A stretch of 64,000 nucleotides of DNA from Bryobacteraceae bacterium (lineage in GTDB: Bacteria; Acidobacteriota; Terriglobia; Bryobacterales; Bryobacteraceae), in the NCBI GenBank assembly GCA_030041495.1, contig JASHNT010000113.1:1-64000 (forward strand), read 5' to 3'. Position 1 is the stretch's first letter; each line of letters starts with the position of its first letter. Under the pieces are notes generated by a model. It saw nothing but the letters and a program-made list of their open reading frames with translations. It ran no database searches and was not told the DNA's origin. Below are positions 41,756 to 51,316 of the stretch, in pieces. A program made the translations under genes and the position numbers.

Positions 41756-42826
41756 TTACAACGCCCGCAGCAGGGCCGCAGGAAACTGTATGACCCACTC
41801 CCGGATCTCGCGCTGCGGCTCGAACGCGGCGCGCGGGAGGTCGACCGCGATGCCACCCGCAAATTGCAGGTGGACGTGAGTGGGTTTCTCCACGGCGCGC
41901 TCCAGTGCAGCCGGAATCTGGTTCGGCCCGGGCCGCCCGTTCCGCGGTAACGCGGTGAGCTGCTCCGGCCGGACGCATACCGTGACGCGATCACCCTTCA
42001 GCCGGCCCGGAAAGTACGGCCCGTCGATTTCGAATTCGCCAATCTTCAAGCGGCTGGCATTGCGCCCCGGATCGAGCGTGCGGATTTCGGCCGGGATCAG
42101 ATTGAATGCGCCCAATAGACGCGCGACCTCCAGAGTTGCCGGGCGGTCCAGAATCTCGGGCGGCGCGCCGCTTTGCACCACACGGCCTGCGCACAGCACC
42201 AGCATCTCGTCGCCGAGCTCGAAACATTCGTCGAGATCGTGCGTTACCAGCAGCACCGGCGTCTGAAAATCCGCGCGCACCTGCCGCAGAGTCTCGTACA
42301 GCTCAACGCGCAACGGTGCGTCGAGCCCCTGCGCCGGCTCATCCAACAGCAGTAGCTTAGGGCCGCCGATCAAGGCGCGCGCGATGGAGCAGCGTTGGCG
42401 CTGCCCGCCCGAAACTTCATGTGGACGCCGGCCGGCCGTTTCCGTCAGCCGAAAGCGCTCCAGCATTTCATTCACGCGCCGGTGCCGCTCCAGCCGCGGG
42501 CGCCGCTCCGCCGCGAACGCCAGGTTTTCCCGCAAGGTCATGTGCGGGAACAGCGCGTAGTTCTGGAACACGTAGCCGCAGTTGCGCGCTTGCGGCGACA
42601 GGTGCAGGCGGGCCGCGCCGTCGAAAAGAATAACGTCATCCAGCAGGATGCGGCCTTCATCCGGCCGGACGAATCCGGCGATCGAATCCAGCACCATGCT
42701 CTTGCCCGCGCCGCTGGGGCCGAACAGGACCGTGACCCCCGCGCCCGCGCGGAAATCCACGTCCAGAGAAAATCCGGCGGAGTCGTCATGCGGCGGGAAG
42801 GTTTTGCGGATGCGCGCCTGAATCAT
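41756..42826 (-). CDS. modC: Molybdate ABC transporter ATP-binding protein
   Basis: A 356-residue ABC ATPase. Walker A is FGPSGAGKS, the signature VSGGQRQR, Walker B LLLLDEPAQGLDAP and the switch His is in VTHDLDE. The C-terminal ~110 residues form a MOP/OB-like regulatory domain (FEIDGPYFPGRLKG, VTVCVRPEQLTAL, PTHVHLQFAGGI), typical of ModC. It drives molybdate (or tungstate) import with ModB and ModA. modB lies 24 bases upstream on the same strand; modA is 7.6 kb away beyond the atp genes. Confidence 0.88.
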   Translation of the reverse strand: MIQARIRKTFPPHDDSAGFSLDVDFRAGAGVTVLFGPSGAGKSMVLDSIAGFVRPDEGRILLDDVILFDGAARLHLSPQARNCGYVFQNYALFPHMTLRENLAFAAERRPRLERHRRVNEMLERFRLTETAGRRPHEVSGGQRQRCSIARALIGGPKLLLLDEPAQGLDAPLRVELYETLRQVRADFQTPVLLVTHDLDECFELGDEMLVLCAGRVVQSGAPPEILDRPATLEVARLLGAFNLIPAEIRTLDPGRNASRLKIGEFEIDGPYFPGRLKGDRVTVCVRPEQLTALPRNGRPGPNQIPAALERAVEKPTHVHLQFAGGIAVDLPRAAFEPQREIREWVIQFPAALLRAL

Positions 42827-42850
42827 GAGCCCCGAATTACCAGATGGACA

Positions 42851-43513
42851 TCAGTGGCTCTCCAGGCGCGTTGTGAAGCTGAGGATCGCCAGCGCGATCG
42901 CGGAGATGACCAGCACCAGCAGCAGAGCCAACATCGAATGGCCGGATTCGAGCGCGTCATAGATCGCGACCGCCATGGTCTGGGTGCTACCGGGAATGTT
43001 GCCGGCGATCATCAACGTCGCGCCAAATTCGCCCAACGACCGCGCGAAAGCCAGCGCCGCCGCGGCCAGGATCGAGCGCTGCGCCAAAGGAAGAGTGACG
43101 CGCCAGAACAATTTCCATTCGCTCGCGCCCAGCGTGCGCGCCGCGCGCTCACAGCTCCGGTCGATACTCTCCAGCGCTGCCCGCGAAGATTTCACCAGCA
43201 GCGGCACCGAGTGAAACAGCGCCGCGACCACCGCGGCTTTCCAAGTGAACACCAGCGGCGATCCGAAGAACTTTTCCCAAATTTTCCCCAGCGGGCTGGC
43301 GCGGCCCAGTAGCACTAAGAGGTAATAACCGAGTACCGTCGGAGGAAGCACCAACGGCAGAGTCACGGCGGCGTCCACCACAGCCTTGCCTCGAAACTCA
43401 CGATTGGCCAGGATATAGGCGACCCACAGCCCCGCGGCCAGTGCGATTACGGTGGAGATCACCGCCACGCGCAGCGACAGCCACAGCGGGAACCAGTCGA
43501 TGGCCATGGCCAA
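42851..43513 (-). CDS. modB: Molybdate ABC transporter permease
   Basis: A 220-residue inner-membrane permease of about five helices. The motif for contact with ModC, ARTLGASEWKLFWRVTLPLA, is intact, and the sequence LPLVLPPTVLGYYLLVLLGR is diagnostic of ModB. It forms the channel for molybdate/tungstate. It is upstream of modC with a short gap. The modA gene, normally next to modB, is separated by the DUF2007 gene, the atp operon and the SUOX-fold gene, which suggests a past insertion or rearrangement. Confidence 0.9.
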   Translation of the reverse strand: MAMAIDWFPLWLSLRVAVISTVIALAAGLWVAYILANREFRGKAVVDAAVTLPLVLPPTVLGYYLLVLLGRASPLGKIWEKFFGSPLVFTWKAAVVAALFHSVPLLVKSSRAALESIDRSCERAARTLGASEWKLFWRVTLPLAQRSILAAAALAFARSLGEFGATLMIAGNIPGSTQTMAVAIYDALESGHSMLALLLVLVISAIALAILSFTTRLESH

Positions 43514-43535
43514 TTATAACGGCTGCCAGGCCCGC

Positions 43536-44093
43536 TCAAACGTCGATGCCGTCGGGCGGCGCCTCATCTTCTGACGCCTCCTCTTGTGGCGCTTCGCCTG
43601 TGGACTCTTGGTCCTCAGGCTCGACCCCGTCTTCTCCGAGTTCTTCGCCGGCGGCCGCGGCCTGGGCTTCCAGTTCCTCGTCGCTGAGCGGAGTCGCCAG
43701 AATCTCCTGCGCTTGTTCCAGGTAAGACGCGGGCACGTACACCCGGGTGTCCTCCTCGGTGGCCCCCAGGATTCCGGAGAAATCGGTCTGCACGTATGTC
43801 GGGATCCCGGCCGAACTCAACAAAGATCGCGCAAACTGGACCTCTTGCATCGAGCCGCATTCCGCGGCCAGAACCATCTGGTCCCGGGGATTGTCGGGCG
43901 TGCCTTCCGCGGTCTCTTCTTCCGCCTCGCCTCCCGGTTCGTCTGCCGGCTCCTCCAGCAGTCCGCGGCTCTCCAGCTCCGCGTCGTAAAGCTCCTGCGC
44001 GACCTCCACCAACTGACCGCGGTCGACCTCGAGTAGAGCATCGTCGGAGAGATCCTCAAACCTCCTCCGAACCTCTTCTGGATCGATCCGCAT
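43536..44093 (-). CDS. DUF2007-domain protein with acidic tails
   Basis: A 185-residue cytoplasmic protein. Residues 70-130 form a DUF2007 domain (LAAECGSMQEVQFARSLLSS, then AGIPTYVQ and TRVYVPASYLEQAQEIL), a ferredoxin-like fold proposed for small signal-transducing proteins. N- and C-terminal parts are strongly acidic (DEPGGEAEEETAEG; EDGVEPEDQESTGEA). It sits between modB and atpC on the same strand. No enzymatic residues are seen, and a link to ATP synthase is only positional. Confidence 0.65.
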   Translation of the reverse strand: MRIDPEEVRRRFEDLSDDALLEVDRGQLVEVAQELYDAELESRGLLEEPADEPGGEAEEETAEGTPDNPRDQMVLAAECGSMQEVQFARSLLSSAGIPTYVQTDFSGILGATEEDTRVYVPASYLEQAQEILATPLSDEELEAQAAAAGEELGEDGVEPEDQESTGEAPQEEASEDEAPPDGIDV

Positions 44094-44101
44094 GCCGTTC
44101 T

Positions 44102-44356
44102 CTAGGTTACCTTGTCGGCGAGCACGCGCACGCGGTTGTCGCGAATCTCCACGTATCCGCCCGAAACTTTGAAGCGTTCCGTCGCGCCGGATAACGTGAA
44201 GGAGAGCTCGCCGTCGCCCAATTCGCTCAATAGCGCCGCGTGGCCGGGGAGGATCCCCATGTAGCCTTCTTTGCCGGGAATCTGCGCCGAATCGGCGGAC
44301 GCGGATGCGACCAGCCTCTCCGGCGTGGCGATCTCGACTTGGAGTAAGTCTGCCAT
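44102..44356 (-). CDS. atpC: F-type ATP synthase epsilon subunit, short form
   Basis: An 84-residue epsilon subunit consisting only of the N-terminal beta-sandwich (VEIATPERLVASASADSAQI, GILPGHAALLSELG, GGYVEIRDNRVRVLAD). Usual length is 130-140; the C-terminal helical hairpin that inhibits ATP hydrolysis in other bacteria is absent. The stop is followed at once by the next gene region, so this is not an assembly edge effect. It is the last atp gene, 17 bases after atpD. Confidence 0.87.
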   Translation of the reverse strand: MADLLQVEIATPERLVASASADSAQIPGKEGYMGILPGHAALLSELGDGELSFTLSGATERFKVSGGYVEIRDNRVRVLADKVT

Positions 44357-44373
44357 AGCAGCGTAGAGAAGGC

Positions 44374-45867
<1,494 letters not shown>

Positions 45868-46725
45868 CTAGTCCAACGCAGCCGCGCCGCTCACAATCTC
45901 GATGATTTCCCGGGTGATGCTGGCCTGGCGGACGCGGTTCATATACAGCGTTAGCTTGTCGATCATGTCGGACGCGTTGGAGGTGGCCGCATCCATGGCG
46001 GTCATGCGCGCAGCCAGTTCCGCCGCGGCGGACTCCAACAATGCCCTGTATATCCTCATTTTGACGTATCGCGGCAGCAGGTTGCCAAGCATCTCTTCCG
46101 GCGGCTCTTCGTAAATGTAATCGGCCGGAGAGGAAGACTTCGGCACCTCGATCGGCAGAATCCGCACGCCCACCGGATTGGGCGCCACCACGCTCTTGAA
46201 CTCATTGACGAACAGATAGACCGAATCCACTTGGCCGTTGGAGAAGCGCTCGATCACGGTTTCGGCGATGCGCTCGGCGTCTTCATAGCGGACGTTGCGG
46301 AACAGGTCCAGGTGCTCGCCGCTAACGGTGTAGGCGCGGCGGCGGAAATAGTCGCGCGCCTTGCGGCCGATCACTTCCAGGCTCAGCTCCTTGGCGCGAT
46401 GCTCATTCAGGAAGCGCTGGGCCAGCTTCAACAAATTGGAATTGAAGCCGCCGGCGAGGCCCTTGTCCGCGGTCACCACGATCGCCAGCACACGCTGCTC
46501 CGCCCGGATTGCCAACAGTGGATGCTCCGCGCCGCCGGATCGCGAAGCTGCCTCCGCCACATTCGCCAGAATCCGATCCAGCATCGCCGCATACGGCCGC
46601 GACGCCAAAGCGCGGTCCTGCGCCTTGCGCAGCTTGGCCGCCGAGATCATCTTCATGGCCTTGGTGATCTGCTGCGTGTTGCGGACGGAGCGGACGCGGC
46701 GCCGGATGTCGATCAGGCTGGGCAT
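45868..46725 (-). CDS. atpG: F-type ATP synthase gamma subunit
   Basis: A 285-residue gamma subunit, the rotor shaft. The N-terminal helix MPSLIDIRRRVRSVRNTQQI and TKAMKMISAAKLRKAQ, the central ITADKGLAGGFN-type block (VVTADKGLAGGFNSNL) and the C-terminal helix MTAMDAATSNASDMI are all present. It couples proton flow in F0 to conformational change in beta. The ATG directly follows the atpA stop (no gap), typical of translational coupling. Note: a usual atpG length. Confidence 0.95.
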   Translation of the reverse strand: MPSLIDIRRRVRSVRNTQQITKAMKMISAAKLRKAQDRALASRPYAAMLDRILANVAEAASRSGGAEHPLLAIRAEQRVLAIVVTADKGLAGGFNSNLLKLAQRFLNEHRAKELSLEVIGRKARDYFRRRAYTVSGEHLDLFRNVRYEDAERIAETVIERFSNGQVDSVYLFVNEFKSVVAPNPVGVRILPIEVPKSSSPADYIYEEPPEEMLGNLLPRYVKMRIYRALLESAAAELAARMTAMDAATSNASDMIDKLTLYMNRVRQASITREIIEIVSGAAALD

Positions 46726-48264
46726 TTACTTGACGGCGGCAGCTTGCTTCGAATGATCCTGCACGAAGCGCGCCTTGAACTCCTTCAGCGCGGCGTTCAT
46801 CTGGTTTTTCAGTTCGTCATCCAGGTTCTTCTTGTCGCGGATGGAAGTCAGGATGCCCGGGTGCGCGTTCTCGACAAAGCGGAACAGCTCCGCTTCGAAC
46901 TCCCGGCACTGATCCACCGGGAGATCGTCCAGCACGCCGTTGGTTCCGGCGTAGATGATCAGAACTTGCTTTTCCATCGGCACGGGCGAATACTGGCCCT
47001 GCTTCAAGATCTCCACCATGCGCGCGCCACGCGCCAATTGTGCCGTGGAGGTTTTATCCAACTCCGAGCCCATCTGCGCGAACGCCGCCAGGTTGCGGTA
47101 CTGCGCCAGGTCCAGGCGCAAACCGCCCGCCACCTGCTTCATAGCCTTGGTCTGCGCATTGCCGCCCACGCGGCTTACCGAAATGCCCACGTTGATAGCG
47201 GGCCGGATGTTGGAGTTGAACAGATCCGACTCGAGATAAATCTGGCCGTCGGTGATCGAAATCACATTCGTGGGAATGTAGGCCGAGACGTCGCCGGCTT
47301 GGGTTTCGATGAACGGCAGGGCGGTGAGCGACCCTCCGCCATTGGCTGTGCTCAGTTTCGCCGCGCGCTCCAGCAGGCGGCTGTGAAGGTAGAACACGTC
47401 GCCGGGGAAGGCTTCGCGCCCGGGCGGCCGCTTCAGCAGCAAGGAAATTTCGCGGTACGCCGCGGCGTGCTTGGAAAGATCGTCGTAAATGCACAGGGCA
47501 TGCCGTTTGGAATCGCGGAAATACTCGCCCATGGCGCAGCCGGAATAAGGCGCGATGTACTGCATCGGCGCGGGATCGGAGGCGGTAGCCGCGACGACGA
47601 TGGTGTAAGGCATAGCCCCATGATCTTCGAGAGTCTTGACCACCTGCGCCACGGTGGAGCGTTTCTGCCCGATCGCGACGTAGATGCAGATCACGTCGCC
47701 GCCCTTCTGGTTCAGGATAGTGTCGAGCGCAACCGTCGTTTTGCCGGTCTGCCGGTCCCCGATGATCAGCTCGCGTTGCCCGCGGCCGATCGGAATCATC
47801 GCGTCGATGGCCTTGATGCCGGTCTGCAAAGGCATTTTCACCGGCTCGCGGTCCACCACGCCCGGTGCCAGGCGCTCAATCGGGTTGTAGCCTTTGGCTT
47901 CGATGGGTCCCTTGCCGTCGATGGGATTGCCGAGGGCGTCGACCACGCGGCCGATCAGCCCTTCGCCCACCGGAACCGACATGATGCGGCCGGTGCGCCG
48001 CACCTCGTCGCCTTCCTTGATGTTGGAATATTCGCCCAGCAGCACCGCGCCCACCTGGTCTTCTTCCAGGTTCAAGGCGATGCCTGAAACGCCGCCGGGA
48101 AACTCGATCAGCTCTCCCGCCATGACGTTTTCCAGGCCGTACACGCGGGCGATGCCGTCGCCCACCGAAATCACCGAGCCGGTCTCGGAGACGTTGACAG
48201 TCCCCTCGTAGTTGTCGATTTCCTCGCGCAGTACGCGCGAGATTTCATCCGCTCGAATTGCCAT
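46726..48264 (-). CDS. atpA: F-type ATP synthase alpha subunit
   Basis: A 512-residue non-catalytic nucleotide-binding subunit. The P-loop is GDRQTGKT, followed by [16 protein letters not shown] and [20 protein letters not shown]; the arginine-finger region ITDGQIYLE is present. The N-terminus ([19 protein letters not shown]) matches alpha subunits. It pairs with beta to form the catalytic interfaces. It lies between atpH (9 bases) and atpG (0 bases). Confidence 0.96.
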   Translation of the reverse strand: MAIRADEISRVLREEIDNYEGTVNVSETGSVISVGDGIARVYGLENVMAGELIEFPGGVSGIALNLEEDQVGAVLLGEYSNIKEGDEVRRTGRIMSVPVGEGLIGRVVDALGNPIDGKGPIEAKGYNPIERLAPGVVDREPVKMPLQTGIKAIDAMIPIGRGQRELIIGDRQTGKTTVALDTILNQKGGDVICIYVAIGQKRSTVAQVVKTLEDHGAMPYTIVVAATASDPAPMQYIAPYSGCAMGEYFRDSKRHALCIYDDLSKHAAAYREISLLLKRPPGREAFPGDVFYLHSRLLERAAKLSTANGGGSLTALPFIETQAGDVSAYIPTNVISITDGQIYLESDLFNSNIRPAINVGISVSRVGGNAQTKAMKQVAGGLRLDLAQYRNLAAFAQMGSELDKTSTAQLARGARMVEILKQGQYSPVPMEKQVLIIYAGTNGVLDDLPVDQCREFEAELFRFVENAHPGILTSIRDKKNLDDELKNQMNAALKEFKARFVQDHSKQAAAVK

Positions 48265-48273
48265 AAAATCCGG

Positions 48274-48831
48274 TTACCCTCTTGCGAGCTTCAATCGCAG
48301 TCTGTCTAGTTGTCCGCGCACGCTGCCGTCGTAGACGGTCGAGCCGATGCGCGCCACCGCGCCGGCAATCAGCTCCGGCTCGATGGAATACTTAAGCTTC
48401 GCTTTCTTCCCGGCCACGCGGGAAATCTCCGTTTCGAGCCCAGCCTGCTGCGCCGCCTCAAGCGGACGCGCGGTGGTTACGTCGGCGCGGACAAAGCCCA
48501 GATGCTGGTCCAGCAGCATCTCAAACGCCGCTACGATCGAAGCGAATTCGGCCACGCGGCGATGGTCGATCACCACGAAAATGAAATTGCGGACCGACCT
48601 GGAGAGCGTCCCTCCGCCGGAAGCCTCGATGATCCTGGTGATCACGGCCCGCTTACGCGCGGGAGGCACGGCGGGCGAGAGCAGCACGTTACGCAGCTCC
48701 GGCGATGCTTCTATCAATTGCTCGACGACCCGCAATTGCGCCAGAGCCGCGGCCGGCTCGACCGAAGATCTCCGCTCGATGACTACGTCCAATAGAGCTT
48801 TGGCGTAACGGGTGGCGACGACGGAAACCAT
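48274..48831 (-). CDS. atpH: F-type ATP synthase delta subunit
   Basis: A 185-residue delta (OSCP-like) subunit that ties the peripheral stalk to the top of F1. The N-terminal helical domain starts VVATRYAKALLDVVIE, and the C-terminal part has TARPLEAAQQAGLETEISRV and YSIEPELIAGAVARIGSTVY-type elements that are well conserved. It lies one base after atpF and 9 bases before atpA. Confidence 0.93.
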   Translation of the reverse strand: MVSVVATRYAKALLDVVIERRSSVEPAAALAQLRVVEQLIEASPELRNVLLSPAVPPARKRAVITRIIEASGGGTLSRSVRNFIFVVIDHRRVAEFASIVAAFEMLLDQHLGFVRADVTTARPLEAAQQAGLETEISRVAGKKAKLKYSIEPELIAGAVARIGSTVYDGSVRGQLDRLRLKLARG

Positions 48832-48832
48832 G

Positions 48833-49387
48833 CTAGTTGTTGGACTCCCGCCCTTTCAAATCGCCGATGAAGTTCTCGAGCAGCGCGGCCTCCGTGCTCG
48901 CGTCCAGGCGCGCGCGGATGCGCTGTGCGGCCAGATCGAGAGCCAGATTCGCGGCATACAGGCGAACTTCACGCTGCGCCGTCTTTCCGGCGGATTCGAT
49001 CTCCACTTGCGCCTGATCGTTGATTTTTCGGATTTGCGCGGCCGTCTCCCGACGGATGCGTTCGCCTTCGCGCTCCATTTCCGCCCGGGATTGAACGCGC
49101 AGGGCCTCGATTTCCGCGGCGAGGCCGCTGACACGGTTGTCGATGGCCGCCGCGCGTCGATCAGACTCCCGCTTGGCCTGCTGCGCCTCCGTAATTTCCT
49201 TTTGGATCGCCTCCGTGCGGGAGCGGAAGAACGGCGGCAAATACCTGACCAGCAAGTACACGATGCCGGCAGCCAGGATCACGAAGTTCACCCAGCGCCA
49301 GGTACCTAACGAATCCGCCTCCCCTCCGCCCTGTTCCTGCGCGAAACACGCCGCGGCTGTGAACAAGAACAGCGCCCAACGCTTCAT
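48833..49387 (-). CDS. atpF: F-type ATP synthase b subunit
   Basis: A 184-residue peripheral stalk subunit. It begins with a cleavable-looking hydrophobic N-terminus (ALFLFTAAACFAQ), then a second membrane helix (WVNFVILAAGIVYLLVRYL), then a long coiled coil (about residues 55-150). Two hydrophobic segments are more than the usual one and fit a b subunit that has a signal-like leader, as seen in some phyla. The start overlaps the end of atpF' by four bases. Confidence 0.88.
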   Translation of the reverse strand: MKRWALFLFTAAACFAQEQGGGEADSLGTWRWVNFVILAAGIVYLLVRYLPPFFRSRTEAIQKEITEAQQAKRESDRRAAAIDNRVSGLAAEIEALRVQSRAEMEREGERIRRETAAQIRKINDQAQVEIESAGKTAQREVRLYAANLALDLAAQRIRARLDASTEAALLENFIGDLKGRESNN

Positions 49388-49833
49388 TGGGCTCTCCGGA
49401 CCAAAAGCGAAGACGCGATCTCATCCGCCAATCCAGCGCTGGTCTGCAGCAGATTCTGCCGTGCGGCAGCGGCTTCCGAAGCGATCTCAAACCTGGCTTG
49501 CTTGGTGGCGGCTTCTGCTTGCTCCCGCGCCTCAGCCGTTTGCGAGGCTTGATCGGACATCCAGGCGCGGCGCATCTCTTCCTGCTCGCGGTAAATCTCC
49601 GACCGCGCTTCCCTCAGCTTGGCTTCGTAGTCCTGCACCTTTTGCTCCGCGGCGAACAGGCTGGCCTCCGCCGCCTTGCGAGCCCCGGCGGTGAGCTCGT
49701 CGCGCTCTTTCAGCACCTTGCGCAGGGGCGCAAACAGCCAGAAGCGGAAAATAATGTTCAGCAGGACGAAAAACAGCGCCGTGGGGATGGCATTGATGAG
49801 AATCCCGACGAGATCCTGTAAGGTTTTTTCCAT
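49384..49833 (-). CDS. atpF': F-type ATP synthase b' subunit
   Basis: A 149-residue second peripheral stalk subunit. One N-terminal membrane helix (IPTALFFVLLNIIFRFWLFA) is followed by a charged coiled coil (AARKAAEASLFAAEQKVQDY type) to the end. Two different b-type genes in tandem indicate a b/b' heterodimeric stalk. It is the first atp gene on this strand; the a (atpB) and c (atpE) membrane rotor genes are absent, so they must be encoded elsewhere. A promoter candidate lies at 49901-49930. Confidence 0.86.
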   Translation of the reverse strand: MEKTLQDLVGILINAIPTALFFVLLNIIFRFWLFAPLRKVLKERDELTAGARKAAEASLFAAEQKVQDYEAKLREARSEIYREQEEMRRAWMSDQASQTAEAREQAEAATKQARFEIASEAAAARQNLLQTSAGLADEIASSLLVRRAQ

Positions 49834-49900
49834 TCAGAAGTTGTGCAGGGATCGACCGAACTACCAGAGCGGCGACAAGCGCCCGCCCTCAAATATAGTT

Positions 49901-49930
49901 ACACTAGCACAGCCTAACGGCAGTGGTCAA
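49901..49930 (-). promoter_or_regulatory. Predicted promoter of the atp operon
   Basis: On the minus strand TTGACC (49925-49930), 18 bases, then TAGTGT (49901-49906), which is followed by AACTATA. The -35 matches at 5 of 6, the -10 only at 3 of 6. It lies about 70 bases before atpF' in the most AT-rich part of the gap between atpF' and the SUOX-fold gene. Confidence 0.4.
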
Positions 49931-49972
49931 CACTTAGACCGGAATTTTTGAAATCTGGCAAGAATACCGGAT

Positions 49973-50458
49973 CTACTTTTTGAGACGAACAAACTCCAAT
50001 GTTTCCAACATCCTAACCGACCGCGCCCCCTCGTGGTCGTTGGGTACCACCAAGCGGAGGGCACCCTGGTTTCCGGACAACGGCGCACCGTCCCGATGAT
50101 CCGCTATCAGGATGGTCGTGTTGCCGAAGGAGGGATCGATTTCGCCCAAGGTAAAGGCGACCTGGTAGCCATCGGTAGCCTTGGCCAGCACGTAGCTGGC
50201 GAGCGCGGCTCCGCGCAGTGAACTTCCGTTCGGCGCACCGGCGCGCTTCAGGACCTCAAATAGCGCGACTCCTTCATAGGTGTAGTCGCCGCCGTTGGGG
50301 TTGGGAAGCTTCACGGTTTGGCGGGGCATCGCCGCCAGATCCGCTAGCGTCAGCTTCAAAGGCATGGGCAGGTCGCCAGCGACGGTGAGCGTAGCCGGAG
50401 CCTGTGCCAGAGCCGTGCAGGCAAGGGCCAGCGCAGCGATGTATTTCATACCAGTCAT
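49973..50458 (-). CDS. Exported SUOX-fold (molybdopterin-binding-domain-like) protein without Mo-ligand cysteine
   Basis: A 161-residue protein with a signal peptide (YIAALALACTALAQ). The mature part resembles the oxidoreductase molybdopterin-binding domain of sulfite oxidase: LTLADLAAMPRQTVKLP, YEGVALFEVLKRAGAP, ATDGYQVAFTLGEID, GALRLVVPNDHEGARSVR. The only cysteine is in the signal peptide, so the Mo ligand is missing and the mature protein probably does not bind the cofactor as sulfite oxidase does. Its start overlaps the modA stop (ATGA), coupling it to molybdate uptake. Confidence 0.78.
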   Translation of the reverse strand: MTGMKYIAALALACTALAQAPATLTVAGDLPMPLKLTLADLAAMPRQTVKLPNPNGGDYTYEGVALFEVLKRAGAPNGSSLRGAALASYVLAKATDGYQVAFTLGEIDPSFGNTTILIADHRDGAPLSGNQGALRLVVPNDHEGARSVRMLETLEFVRLKK

Positions 50459-51237
50459 TGTACTGGAAACCGGTAACCGTACTGGCGTAGCAAGTCGCGC
50501 CCGGCGCCCTTCAGCAGGAAGTCCTCGAACTCGTGCGCCGCGGCTGGATGCTTGGACGCAGCCACAATGCCCAGCTCCTGTTCGATCGGCTGGTGCAACT
50601 TCTCATCCACTTGCAGAGTCTTGCCCGCTTCCTTGAGCACCAGCGAGTAGGCCGTGAAAACCGCATCGGCGTTGCCGGAATCGCCGTACTGCCGCGCCAT
50701 AGAGATGTTCTCGGCGTAAACGATCTTGGGCTGAATCCGGTCCCATAGGCCGGCGGCCTTGAGGGTTTCGACCGCGGCTTCCCCGTACGGCGCAAGCTTC
50801 GGATTGGCGAGGGCGATGGTGTGAACCGAAGGCGACGCCAGATCCTCGATGCGACTCACCGATGCAGGGCTCTGGGGCGGAATCCACAACGCCAGCACGC
50901 CGATGGCGTACGCCGCCTTGCTGCCCTTCGCGAGCAGATGCTTCCGGTCCAATTCCTCGACATGCGAGGCATCCGCCGCGAGAAAAATGTCGTAGGGCGC
51001 GGCGTTCTCAATCTGCTGCTCCAGTTGCGAGGTGGAGGCGAAGCTGAACACCGGATGAATGCCGGTCTTCGCCTCGAAGGCCGATCCCGCAGCCGTCAGC
51101 ACTTCGGTCAGGTTCGCCGCCGCGGCCACGGCCAGCGTGGAACCGCGTTCCGTCTCGCGCGAGCATCCCGAGGCCAGCGCGAGAGCCGCCGCCAGCCCAA
51201 TCGCGCCTCGTCGCGTATACATGCTTGTGTCTCGCAT
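50455..51237 (-). CDS. modA: Molybdate-binding periplasmic protein
   Basis: A 260-residue substrate-binding protein of the ModA family. It starts LAVAAAANLTEVLTAAGSAF, with the oxyanion-site serine FASTSQLEQQIENAAPYDIF and AADASHVEELDRK; AVFTAYSLVL is near the C-terminus. The N-terminus is a signal peptide ending ALASGCS, which suggests a lipoprotein anchor. ATG 51237 is given; ATG 51222 (MYTRRGA) is also possible. Tungstate is an alternative ligand. Divergent from the regulator gene. Confidence 0.92.
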   Translation of the reverse strand: MRDTSMYTRRGAIGLAAALALASGCSRETERGSTLAVAAAANLTEVLTAAGSAFEAKTGIHPVFSFASTSQLEQQIENAAPYDIFLAADASHVEELDRKHLLAKGSKAAYAIGVLALWIPPQSPASVSRIEDLASPSVHTIALANPKLAPYGEAAVETLKAAGLWDRIQPKIVYAENISMARQYGDSGNADAVFTAYSLVLKEAGKTLQVDEKLHQPIEQELGIVAASKHPAAAHEFEDFLLKGAGRDLLRQYGYRFPVQ

Positions 51238-51281
51238 CCAAGATAAGAGATTCCAGCCGCCCGGCGCAAGGCGAGGCCGCT

Positions 51282-51305
51282 ATGTTCAAAAAAGACGCGG
51301 TACAT
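51282..51305. promoter_or_regulatory. Possible operator between modA and its regulator
   Basis: ATGTTC (51282-51287) and GTACAT (51300-51305) form an imperfect inverted repeat with a 12-base gap, 12 bases before the regulator ATG. It is weak but well placed for a self-regulating HTH protein. It does not match the E. coli ModE site. Confidence 0.25.
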
Positions 51306-51316
51306 TGGAAAAGACA

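Noticed and set aside
51238-51316. Classical ModE operator upstream of modA
   Set aside because: The only dyad (ATGTTC/GTACAT) does not fit the known ModE consensus; kept only as a weak separate operator candidate.
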